Positions 6,113-12,618 of a DNA stretch of 13,222 nucleotides are shown here, piece after piece. The notes below the pieces were generated by a model, which worked only from the letters and a program-made list of their open reading frames with translations, was not told the DNA's origin and ran no database searches. Source of the DNA: an uncultured Dialister sp. Lineage in GTDB: Bacteria; Bacillota; Negativicutes; Veillonellales; Dialisteraceae. The DNA lies in the NCBI RefSeq assembly GCF_900538805.1, contig NZ_UPZP01000064.1, forward strand, positions 1 to 13,222. The letters run 5' to 3'. How positions within the stretch are numbered: position 1 is the first letter of the stretch; the number at the start of each line of letters is the position of its first letter. A program made the position numbers and the translations under genes.

Positions 6113-6236
6113 AGCCGCCGCAGGCGGCTCCTTCCTCAGGCATAAGTCTTCTGTAGGACTTCTGCCTGAGGAAGGAGACTAAAACCTGCTGCGAAACGGC
6201 AATACTACAACCTTCAGACGCCAAGCAGCCGTTTTT
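6113..6236. repeat. Cluster of palindromes inside the transporter operon
   Basis: A small GCCGCC/GGCGGC hairpin is followed by a strong inverted repeat: 6128-6142 pairs perfectly with 6163-6177 (15 bp) and continues after one mismatch with 6144-6150/6155-6161. A further AAACGGC (6194-6200) / GCCGTTT (6228-6234) pair ends in TTTTTCC and could terminate transcription. Similar GC-rich palindromes recur at 10960-11150, so this is probably an interspersed repeat that landed between two operon genes. Confidence 0.55.
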
Positions 6237-6237
6237 C

Positions 6238-6267
6238 CACTAGCTCACTAGTACACTAGAACACTAT
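6238..6267. repeat. Four tandem 8-bp CACTAGNN repeats
   Basis: CACTAG occurs with an exact 8-bp period (degenerate in the last copy). Because the period is not a multiple of three and CTAG is self-complementary, the first three copies place TAG stops in all three frames on both strands. It sits just before the permease ribosome binding site. Confidence 0.75.
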
Positions 6268-6294
6268 TTTCCTAATAAACAGGAGGTGTTTTTC

Positions 6295-6999
6295 ATGCAG
6301 ACCAGACCATTTAGTCCGGATATTATCTTTACATCTATTCCGGCCCTTCTTCCTTACCTGACGGTGACGCTGGTGGTGGGGGTGACCAGCATTCTGACAG
6401 GATCTATACTGGGCATGCTGCTGGCTTGGGCCAAGCTGTCGGGAAATAAGGTGATCCGTGCTCTGGCGGATGGATATACCTATATCATCCGCTGCACACC
6501 TTCTATTGTCCTTCTTTTCATTGTGTTCTACGGCCTGCCGAAATTCATGGAAGCGGAATTTGGCATAGACCTGGATGATTTGTCCAGAGCCGTATTTGTC
6601 ATCATTACCTTTACTCTTCTCTTTGGAGCCTATGTGTCAGAGGTGTTCCGCTCCGCCTATGAAACGGTGGATAAGGGACAGTACGAAGCAGCGGTGACCA
6701 TAGGGTTGTCACCGAAGCAGGCGTTTTTCCGGGTGATGCTTCCCCAGGCTGCGGTGATTGCTCTTCCTAACTTTGGGAATTCCGTGATTAATCTGATGAA
6801 AGAAAGCGCCCTGGCCTATACCATCGGTCTTATCGATCTTCTGGGACGGACAAATCTGATTATTGCCAAAAATTATGGTGCCTATGGCATTGAGCTCTAT
6901 GTGGCATGCCTCCTCATTTACTGGGGGCTCAGCCTTGTGATTGAACAGGCCTTTCTCCGCATGGAGTCCTACCTGGACCGCGGACGTTTGAAAGCATAA
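6295..6999 (+). CDS. Amino-acid ABC transporter permease, subunit 1
   Basis: A 234-aa HisM/GlnP-type inner-membrane permease. Hydrophobic segments lie at about 17-45, 62-81, 98-114, 150-160, 172-186 and 201-218. The cytoplasmic EAA loop that docks on the ATPase is clear: EAAVTIGLSPKQAFFRVMLP (131-150). I use the ATG at 6295, which stands 8 bases after a perfect AGGAGG (6281-6286); the in-frame GTG at 6286 overlaps that site and is unlikely. It starts the tight block permease-permease-ATPase-SDR. It is unusual that 274 bp of repeats separate it from the binding-protein gene. It probably pairs with the next permease as a heterodimer. Confidence 0.92.
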   Translation: MQTRPFSPDIIFTSIPALLPYLTVTLVVGVTSILTGSILGMLLAWAKLSGNKVIRALADGYTYIIRCTPSIVLLFIVFYGLPKFMEAEFGIDLDDLSRAVFVIITFTLLFGAYVSEVFRSAYETVDKGQYEAAVTIGLSPKQAFFRVMLPQAAVIALPNFGNSVINLMKESALAYTIGLIDLLGRTNLIIAKNYGAYGIELYVACLLIYWGLSLVIEQAFLRMESYLDRGRLKA

Positions 7000-7010
7000 G
7001 GAGGAAAATG

Positions 7011-7727
7011 ATGGAACTTGATTTTTCATTTATGCAGCATGCCCTGCCTTTCCTTCTGAAGGCTCTTCCGGTAACCCTTTTTCTTACGGCTCTGGTGCTG
7101 CTGCTTTCCCTGGCGCCGGCCTTCCTGATAGCTCAAAAAAGAATCGGTGCCAAAGGGTGGGGAGAAAAGGTCATTGCTCTCTATGTGTCCTTTATCCGCG
7201 GCACGCCGCTGGTACTGCAGATTCTTCTCATGTATACCCTGCTCCCCAGCCTTCTGAATGCTGCCTTCAAAGCGGCAGGCAGCTCTTTTGATGTATTTCA
7301 TGGCGTGAATCCTCTATGGTATGCCATCATCGTTTTTACCCTGAATACCACAGCTCTTCTGTCGGAAGTATTCCGCTCTGCCATCCTGAGTGTGTCGGCG
7401 GGACAGATGGAAGCGGGCCTCACCATCGGCCTTTCCCGTTTCCAGACCTATGTGCAGGTCATTATTCCCCAGGCATTGACGTCCGCCCTTCCCAATATCT
7501 GCAACCTTACGGTGAACCTGATTAAAGGTACGTCCCTGGCCTTCTTCATGGGCATCAAGGATATTATGGCGGCAGCCAAGATCCAGGCTTCCTTCGGTTA
7601 TAACTACATCGAAGCGTATCTGGAAGTATTCGTTCTCTATGTGATCGTCTGCACGGTGGTGCAGGTACTCTATAAAATTTTTGAAAAGCATGTGGGCTTG
7701 TACCGCCATGCCGGACTGGAGGGGTAA
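7011..7727 (+). CDS. Amino-acid ABC transporter permease, subunit 2
   Basis: A 238-aa permease of the same family as the previous gene, with hydrophobic segments at about 12-42, 54-82, 102-120, 150-165 and 203-221. The EAA loop is EAGLTIGLSRFQTYVQVIIP (135-154), with the family's central glycine and LP-like end. Two adjacent ATG codons exist (7008 and 7011); AGGAGG at 6999-7004 is 3 bases from the first and 6 from the second, so I prefer 7011. It lies 11 bp after permease 1, whose stop codon donates part of the ribosome binding site, and 2 bp before the ATPase gene. A heterodimer with permease 1 is expected. Confidence 0.92.
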   Translation: MELDFSFMQHALPFLLKALPVTLFLTALVLLLSLAPAFLIAQKRIGAKGWGEKVIALYVSFIRGTPLVLQILLMYTLLPSLLNAAFKAAGSSFDVFHGVNPLWYAIIVFTLNTTALLSEVFRSAILSVSAGQMEAGLTIGLSRFQTYVQVIIPQALTSALPNICNLTVNLIKGTSLAFFMGIKDIMAAAKIQASFGYNYIEAYLEVFVLYVIVCTVVQVLYKIFEKHVGLYRHAGLEG

Positions 7728-7729
7728 AT

Positions 7730-8545
7730 ATGCTTGAAATATCTCATGTGAAAAAACATTTCGGTAAGCAGGAAGTGCTGAAGGACGTGAACCTGAAGGT
7801 AAACAGGGGAGATGTCATTGTCATTCTGGGACCTTCGGGATCCGGGAAAACCACATTTCTAAGAAGCCTGACCTTCCTGGAAAAAGCGGACGAGGGCACC
7901 ATGGTTTTCGGCGATAAACAGCTGGACCTTCACAGGGCAAAACAGAAAGATATTGCCTGGGTGAGGAAACATACGGCCTTCGTATTTCAGAACTACAACC
8001 TTTTTGCCAATAAAACGGCCCTGCAGAACATTATGCTGGGCCTTACCGTGGGCCGGGGGATGCCGAAGGCAGAGGCGGAAGCCATTGCCAGAAAGGCACT
8101 GCAGGAAGTGGGCCTGGCGGACCGGGCCGATTACTATCCTTCCCAGCTTTCCGGCGGCCAGCAGCAGCGGGTGGGCATTGCCCGGGCCATGGCAGTGAAA
8201 CCGGATGTGATTTTCTTCGATGAACCCACATCTGCCCTGGATCCGGAACTGGTGGGCGGCGTTCTTTCTGTGATGAAGAAACTGGCTGCCGACGGCGTTA
8301 CCATGGTGGTGGTGACCCATGAAATGAAATTTGCCAGAGAAGCCGCTACCCGGGTGGTTTTCATGGATGGCGGCGTCATTGTGGAAGAAGGAAGCCCGGA
8401 AGAAATTTTCACCAGGCCGAAAGAAGCAAGAACCCGGCAGTTCCTGCGCCGCATCCTGGACCGGGAGCCCGGGAAATTGGAAGAAACGCCGGAGCCCATT
8501 CCCGTGGCTGCGCCTATTCCCGGTGTTCTGCCCAATATGGCATAA
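7730..8545 (+). CDS. Amino-acid ABC transporter ATP-binding protein
   Basis: A 271-aa polar-amino-acid ABC ATPase (GlnQ/HisP/TcyN-like). Walker A is GPSGSGKT (34-41), the Q-loop glutamine is Q87, the signature is LSGGQQQR (140-147), Walker B is IFFDE (161-165), the D-loop is SALD (168-171), and the switch histidine is H197 in VTHE. It powers import through the two permeases. The usual protein ends near residue 245; here about 25 further residues, rich in proline and acidic or alanine residues (EETPEPIPVAAPIPG), form an extra tail of unknown use. The gene follows permease 2 by only 2 bp, implying coupled translation. Confidence 0.94.
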   Translation: MLEISHVKKHFGKQEVLKDVNLKVNRGDVIVILGPSGSGKTTFLRSLTFLEKADEGTMVFGDKQLDLHRAKQKDIAWVRKHTAFVFQNYNLFANKTALQNIMLGLTVGRGMPKAEAEAIARKALQEVGLADRADYYPSQLSGGQQQRVGIARAMAVKPDVIFFDEPTSALDPELVGGVLSVMKKLAADGVTMVVVTHEMKFAREAATRVVFMDGGVIVEEGSPEEIFTRPKEARTRQFLRRILDREPGKLEETPEPIPVAAPIPGVLPNMA

Positions 8546-8555
8546 GGAGGACTTT

Positions 8556-9293
8556 ATGAAACGATTTCAAAATAAGGTGAGCCTCGTTACCGGAGGCAAC
8601 CGGGGCATAGGAAGGGCTATCGCCCTCCGCCTGGCCTCCGAAGGAAGCGGCATCATCCTTTTCGGCAGAAATGAAAAGGACAATCAATCGGTGGAAAAAG
8701 AAATCACGGACACCATCGGCGTTCCCGTGAAAAGCTATGTAGTGGATATTTCATCCAAGAAATCGGTGGAAGAGGGAGTCAAAGCGGCTATTTCCCATTT
8801 CCACCGTATTGACGTTCTCATCAACAACGCAGGCATCTGCCGCCTTTCCACACCCTTCACGGAAGTAAAGGAAGAAGACTGGGAAGAAACCCTGTCAGTC
8901 AATCTCTATGGCGTCATTTATGCCACCAAACTGGTGATTCCCTATCTTGCCAAGGAAGGCGGTAAAATCATAAACATCGCCTCCCTGGCCGGTGAAGTGG
9001 GCGGCATTGCCACCTCTGCCGACTACGTGGCCAGCAAGGCCGCCCTCCAGGGCATCACCAAATCCCTGGCTCGGGAACTGGGGCCGAAGCATATTAATGT
9101 GAATGCCATAGCGCCGGGCTTTGTCCGCACCCAGATGACAGAAAAAATGAGCATCAATCTTTCTTCCATTCCTTTAAGACAAGTGGCGGAACCGGAAGAC
9201 ATAGCAGCGGCTGCAGCATTCCTTGCTTCCGACGACGCCCGGCTTATTACCGGCACCACCCTGGATGTGAACGGCGGATTGTACATGAACTGA
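8556..9293 (+). CDS. Short-chain dehydrogenase/reductase (FabG-like)
   Basis: A 245-aa classical SDR with a Rossmann fold and NAD(P) cofactor. The cofactor loop is TGGNRGIG (12-19), NNAG is at 90-93, and the catalytic tetrad is N116, S143, Y157 and K161 (YVASK). GFVRTQM (188-194) and the C-terminal DVNGGLYMN match FabG-type enzymes. It is a cytosolic oxidoreductase; the substrate cannot be read from the sequence. The ATG at 8556 follows AAGGAGG at 5 bases, 10 bp after the ATPase stop, so it is co-transcribed with the importer. A fatty-acid synthesis role is unlikely because no fab genes are nearby. It more likely acts on a compound linked to the imported substrate, which is inference. Confidence 0.92.
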   Translation: MKRFQNKVSLVTGGNRGIGRAIALRLASEGSGIILFGRNEKDNQSVEKEITDTIGVPVKSYVVDISSKKSVEEGVKAAISHFHRIDVLINNAGICRLSTPFTEVKEEDWEETLSVNLYGVIYATKLVIPYLAKEGGKIINIASLAGEVGGIATSADYVASKAALQGITKSLARELGPKHINVNAIAPGFVRTQMTEKMSINLSSIPLRQVAEPEDIAAAAAFLASDDARLITGTTLDVNGGLYMN

Positions 9294-9361
9294 ATCTGCT
9301 GCCAACCCGCCCACTGTCATTTCGAGTGAAACAAAGGGGCGTTGAGAAACCTCCTCGGTGA
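9294..9361. other. Intergenic start with degenerate GTCATTTCGAG repeat
   Basis: Directly after the SDR stop is a degenerate copy of the interspersed repeat (CTGTCATTTCGAGTGAAAC at about 9314-9332, then GAGAAACCTCC). No clear terminator follows the SDR gene. No gene is seen. Confidence 0.5.
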
Positions 9362-9730
9362 AAAGTTTCCTGTCGGTAAGAAACACAGCAGTTTCATGTC
9401 GAGCAGAATCCCTTCGCAAACAGTTTCCTGCAGCGATGAAGTACAGTGGTACCACGTGCCCCTGTCATTTCGAGCGAAGTCGAGAAATCTCCCGGCGAAC
9501 AGTTTCCTATCGAGATGAAACACAATGATATCAAGCCGGACAAGAAACCCTTCGCGAATAGTTTCCTGTCGGTAAGAATCGCAATGGTATCAAGTCGGAC
9601 AGGAAACCCTTCGCGAACAGTTTCCTGCCGCAATGAAACAGGGTGGAGCCAAGCCGGACAGGAAACTATCCGCAAACAGTTTCTTGCCGGAATGGAACAC
9701 AATGGTACCATGTCGAACAGGGAACCCTTT
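9362..9730. repeat. Array of about six 59-bp tandem repeats
   Basis: Units begin with ACAGTTTCCTG-like sequence at about 9362, 9420, 9499, 9558, 9617 and 9676; the last four starts are exactly 59 bp apart. Each unit has an inverted pair, GTTTCCTGtCGG near its start and CCGgACAGGAAAC near its end, so each can fold into a hairpin or pair with its neighbour. Copy 2 is longer because it holds a GTCATTTCGAGCGAAG...GAGAAATCTCC element (about 9468-9492). Units are diverged and 59 is not a multiple of three, so this is not a coding repeat. There are no unique spacers, so it is not CRISPR. It ends about 20-35 bp before the hydrolase ribosome binding site. Confidence 0.8.
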
Positions 9731-9764
9731 GCAGTTCCTGTTTTGTGCTGAAAGGAAATGAAAT

Positions 9765-10781
9765 ATGAAATCATTTGGAAAACCTCTCATTATAGAAGGG
9801 CAGGGCAGCTTTGCTGCCGGCGGTACCATGATCCATGAGAAAGGTACTTATGATGAATCCCATGCCCTGTCTCCGGAGGGGCAGGAAAAGCATGTGGACC
9901 ATGGATATGTGTTTTACCAGATACCGAAAAATGCCCGAAAGAATGCGCTCCTTTTCCTTCATGGCGCTGGACAGAGCGGCGCTGGCTTTGAAACTACGCC
10001 GGATGGAAGAGAAGGTTTTCAAACGATTTTTCTCCGTAAAGGTTACAAAGTATACCTTATGGACCAGCCCAGGAGGGGGAGAGCCGGAAGCAGCGGGATA
10101 GAAGGGAAGATAACACCTACAGCGGATGAAGCACTGTGGTTTGATATTTTCCGCTTTGGTCATTATCCTCATTATTTTGAAAATGTGCAGATTCCGCAAG
10201 GAGAAACGGCGGAAAACCAGTTCTGGAGAAAGGTAACGCCCAATACGGGAGCCTTTGATCCAAAGCTGACTGCTTCTGTCCTTTCGGATGCTGTAGATCG
10301 GGCAGGAGATACCATTCTTGTTACCCACTCCCAGGGAGGTTCTCCAGGATGGCTGGCGGCAATAAAGAATAATAAAATCAAAGGCATCATTGCCCTGGAG
10401 CCGGGAGTGGGCTTCGTATTTCCGGAAGGAGAAGTACCGCCGCCTTTGGAATCATCCAGTCCCTTTGGCCCTTTGAAGGGCGTGGCCGTTTCGGAGAGTG
10501 ATTTTGAAAGGCTCACCCAAATCCCCATCCTTATGATTTTCGGCGACAACATACCCGAAACGCCAAGCCCCCATGGCGGGGAAGATAACTGGAGAGTCCG
10601 TCTTAAGGAGGCCCGCCTTATGGCGAAAACCATCAACCGCCACGGTGGGGACGCCAAAGTCCTGCACCTGCCGGACATAGGCATTTATGGAAATACCCAT
10701 TTCCTCTTCGAAGATAAGAACAATGAAGAAATTGCAGAAATCATGGATCGGTGGATTGAGGAAAAAGGACTGGGAAATTAG
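9765..10781 (+). CDS. Alpha/beta hydrolase, esterase-713-like
   Basis: A 338-aa alpha/beta hydrolase. The oxyanion-hole motif is LFLHGAG (63-69), the nucleophile elbow is THSQGG with Ser189, the likely acid is Glu212 in ALEPG (or Asp261 in FGDN), and the catalytic His312 lies in GNTHFLFED. This layout and the long insertion between about residues 70 and 180 resemble the esterase-713-like group of hydrolases, which use a Ser-His-Glu triad. No signal peptide is evident, so it is probably cytosolic. Natural substrates of this group are mostly unknown. The ATG at 9765 follows AAAGGA at 8 bases. It stands alone between repeat clusters and ends in TAG that merges with a 14-bp tandem repeat. A link to the upstream cysteine operon is not shown. 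Confidence 0.85.
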   Translation: MKSFGKPLIIEGQGSFAAGGTMIHEKGTYDESHALSPEGQEKHVDHGYVFYQIPKNARKNALLFLHGAGQSGAGFETTPDGREGFQTIFLRKGYKVYLMDQPRRGRAGSSGIEGKITPTADEALWFDIFRFGHYPHYFENVQIPQGETAENQFWRKVTPNTGAFDPKLTASVLSDAVDRAGDTILVTHSQGGSPGWLAAIKNNKIKGIIALEPGVGFVFPEGEVPPPLESSSPFGPLKGVAVSESDFERLTQIPILMIFGDNIPETPSPHGGEDNWRVRLKEARLMAKTINRHGGDAKVLHLPDIGIYGNTHFLFEDKNNEEIAEIMDRWIEEKGLGN

Positions 10782-10809
10782 ACGATAGAAGACAGACGAT
10801 AGAAGATAG
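10782..10809. repeat. 14-bp tandem duplication
   Basis: ACGATAGAAGACAG is followed immediately by ACGATAGAAGATAG (one mismatch), abutting the hydrolase stop codon. Probably slippage-derived; no function is evident. Confidence 0.8.
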
Positions 10810-10858
10810 ATGGCAGAATGTCGGTTATCCAATGCCTTCTGACCGTCGCCATGAATCT

Positions 10859-10950
10859 CAATGGTACCACGCTTCCCTGTCATTTCGAGCGAAGTCGAGA
10901 AATCTCCCGCGAAAAAGATTCCTGTCGCAATGAAACACAGTGCTGCCACG
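10859..10950. repeat. Isolated copy of the 59-bp unit with its GTCATTTCGAG insert
   Basis: This segment matches the altered second unit of the array at 9446-9535: AATGGTACCACG, then CCTGTCATTTCGAGCGAAG, GAGAAATCTCCC, and TTCCTGTCGCAATGAAACAC. The same composite therefore flanks the hydrolase gene on both sides, which suggests duplication or recombination between repeats. Confidence 0.75.
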
Positions 10951-10951
10951 C

Positions 10952-11196
10952 CCCTTTTTAAACTGCGGCGGAGCCGCCACCACAACCTTCGGCCCAAAGG
11001 GCCGTCGCCCCCTTGAGTGAAGCGAACACAACCCTTTTACACAACCTGCGGCGTCAGCCGCGCCCCCTTCTTAAACTGCGGCGAAGCCGCCACAACAACC
11101 CTCGGGCCAAAGGCCCGTCAAACCTAAGAACCTTCCGGACGAAGGCCGGTCAATCCTTAGAACCTTGTCAATACCCGCCAAGGCGGGTATTGACAA
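10952..11196. repeat. Cluster of REP-like GC-rich palindromes
   Basis: At least seven small palindromes occur in a row, e.g. GCGGCGGAGCCGCC, GGCCCAAAGGGCC, GCGGCGTCAGCCGC, GCGGCGAAGCCGCC, GGGCCAAAGGCCC and a CCGG-type one. Two repeat types, (C)TGCGGCG-NA-GCCGCC and (T)CGGGCC-AAA-GGCCCG, alternate. The last member is a perfect 15-bp inverted repeat with a 2-nt loop (11165-11179/11182-11196) whose right arm carries the -35 box of the next promoter. No ORF is supported here. Confidence 0.75.
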
Positions 11197-11218
11197 CAGC
11201 CTTTATCCATGATAAAGT
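11190..11218 (+). promoter_or_regulatory. Promoter for third T-box transcript
   Basis: TTGACA (11190-11195) and TAAAGT (11213-11218) are separated by 17 bases. The -35 box lies in the right arm of a perfect inverted repeat (11165-11196), so cruciform formation or a bound protein could affect promoter use. Transcription should begin near 11225, just before T-box 3. Confidence 0.7.
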
Positions 11219-11227
11219 AGACATATC

Positions 11228-11480
11228 AATAGAAAACGATGAAGAAAAGAGTAGCCATACTGAAAACGGTGAAGCGAGTCCGGAGAGTGGGAGCGGATAC
11301 GGATAGGGTGGTGAAGTGCATTTCTGAGTTTGGAAGGCTGAAGGTCAGTAGGTTTTTCCGGGGGCTCCCGATACAGGGCAGGGGTTTGATAGAACTCACG
11401 AAGGTATGTCCGGCGACGGATATATGAATTTAGGTGGAATCACGGGTCTCCCGTCCTGAAAAGGATGGGAGACTTTTTGT
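11228..11480 (+). promoter_or_regulatory. T-box riboswitch 3, cysteine specifier
   Basis: The third T-box leader, close to box 1 in sequence: GATGAAGAAAAGAGTA, AGCGAGTCCGGAGAGTG, and specifier TGC at 11317-11319 followed by A. The antiterminator pairs AGG (11432-11434) with CCT (11455-11457) and ACGGG (11442-11446) with CCCGT (11450-11454) around UGGAAUC. Compared with boxes 1 and 2, both helices changed on both strands, which is direct covariation support. The predicted ligand is uncharged tRNA-Cys. It controls a single binding-protein gene. Confidence 0.93.
11446..11478 (+). terminator. T-box 3 attenuator terminator
   Basis: A 12-bp stem, 11446-11457 with 11462-11473 (one G-U pair), is capped by a GAAA tetraloop and followed by TTTTT. 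It overlaps the antiterminator's 3' strand. Confidence 0.9.
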
Positions 11481-11513
11481 TTTGAATGAAATCATAATAA
11501 GGGGGAAATCTTT

Positions 11514-12380
11514 ATGAGAAAATCTGTAAAAATCGCTTCCGTAGCACTGGCATCTCTTCTGGCGGCAGGTATTTTTGCCGGCTGCGGCGGTGACCAGAAG
11601 GCCGCTTCTTCCAAGGCAGCTGCAGCGGCCGATGGGAAAACTTCCGTAAAACTGGTGCTTTCCAGCACGGAAAGGCCCCTTTCCTGGGCTGATGAAAACG
11701 GCAAGCTCCAGGGCTATGAATACGATATTTGGCAGGAAGTCAATAAAAACCTGAAGGATTACCATCTGGATATCCAGGCCGTTCCGCCGGAAACCCAGGA
11801 TGTAATGATGGAATCCGGCGATGCCAAGGTGGCTTCCGGCGGATACTACCGTACACCGCGCCGCGAAAAGGACTACATCGTTCCCAAGACGCCTATCGGC
11901 GTTTCTTCCGTCATGGTCTACATGTCCAAGGAAAATGCCCAGAAGTACCACAGCCTGGAAGATGTCATCAAAGGCGGCGGTAAACTGGTGCCCAATACGC
12001 CTAACGGCGGCATTTACAAAGTCCTCACCGACTGGAATGCAGCCCATGACAACATGATGAAGGAAGTGCCCATCCAGGACGGCCTCACTCCGGCAGAACG
12101 GATTACATCTCTGAAAAACGGCCAGTATGATGCCCTGGTATACCCGAATAACCTGGGGGTTGAAGATATTGCCAAAGCCATGAATTTTGAAATCGTGGCT
12201 CTGGACAAGCCTATCAAGGTGAACGAAACCGTGGTCATCGTCAATAAGAATGAACAGAAACTGGCGGATGAAATCGAAGCGGCCCTGGAAAAACTGTCCA
12301 AAGACGGTACGCTCCAGAAGATTTCTGAAAAGTGGTATCACCGGAACCTCTTCGACCAGCTGAAGGACGCAGGTAAATAA
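11514..12380 (+). CDS. Second amino-acid ABC substrate-binding lipoprotein, stand-alone
   Basis: A 288-aa family-3 solute-binding protein with a lipoprotein signal (RKSVK, hydrophobic core 7-22, lipobox IFAGC with acylated Cys24), then an Ala/Ser/Lys linker and the binding domain from about residue 42. It is a paralogue of the 5148 protein: TPRREKDYIVPK, GGKLVPNTP and DWNAAH line up with the matching segments there. No permease or ATPase genes follow before a terminator, so it probably feeds the importer encoded at 6295-8545, or another one elsewhere. RBS AAGGGGGAA precedes the ATG by about 7 bases. Under its own cysteine T-box it should be induced by cysteine shortage together with that importer. 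The ligand is not known; a different redox or modified form of cysteine is one possibility. Confidence 0.9.
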   Translation: MRKSVKIASVALASLLAAGIFAGCGGDQKAASSKAAAAADGKTSVKLVLSSTERPLSWADENGKLQGYEYDIWQEVNKNLKDYHLDIQAVPPETQDVMMESGDAKVASGGYYRTPRREKDYIVPKTPIGVSSVMVYMSKENAQKYHSLEDVIKGGGKLVPNTPNGGIYKVLTDWNAAHDNMMKEVPIQDGLTPAERITSLKNGQYDALVYPNNLGVEDIAKAMNFEIVALDKPIKVNETVVIVNKNEQKLADEIEAALEKLSKDGTLQKISEKWYHRNLFDQLKDAGK

Positions 12381-12404
12381 TTTCATATTATATATGTATT
12401 ATAT

Positions 12405-12431
12405 AGAGGGGAGAGGGGGACTCTCCCCTCT
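12405..12431 (+). terminator. Terminator after second binding-protein gene
   Basis: An 11-bp perfect stem (12405-12415 with 12421-12431) with a GGGGA loop lies 24 bases after the stop. The tail (TTCCTCATTC) is only moderately T-rich. An AT-rich semi-palindromic stretch precedes it. Confidence 0.7.
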
Positions 12432-12618
12432 TCCTCATTCCGGTGAACATGACCGGATGCAGCCTGACGCATGCTACCTCACCCACTGGTATGTAACAAT
12501 CTCTGCCCCACTGACGTCATGTACCGAGATCCTTCGCTTCGCTCAGGATGACTGGGGGCGGCGGGGGCGCCTGGGGTATTCAGGCTCTTTCGTAATGACC
12601 GTATGCAGTCCGCCGCCA

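Noticed and set aside
6286..6294. GTG start at 6286 for permease 1
   Set aside because: It overlaps the perfect AGGAGG; the ATG at 6295 has ideal spacing.
9362..9730. CRISPR array
   Set aside because: Units are 59 bp, diverged and contiguous with no unique spacers, and no cas genes are present.
9446..9751. 101-aa plus-strand ORF through the repeat array
   Set aside because: The repeat period is not a multiple of three, the reading frame drifts between units, and there is no ribosome binding site.
11430..12386. 318-aa minus-strand ORF
   Set aside because: It is antisense to the second binding-protein gene and runs into the T-box terminator; the plus-strand product is an obvious lipoprotein.
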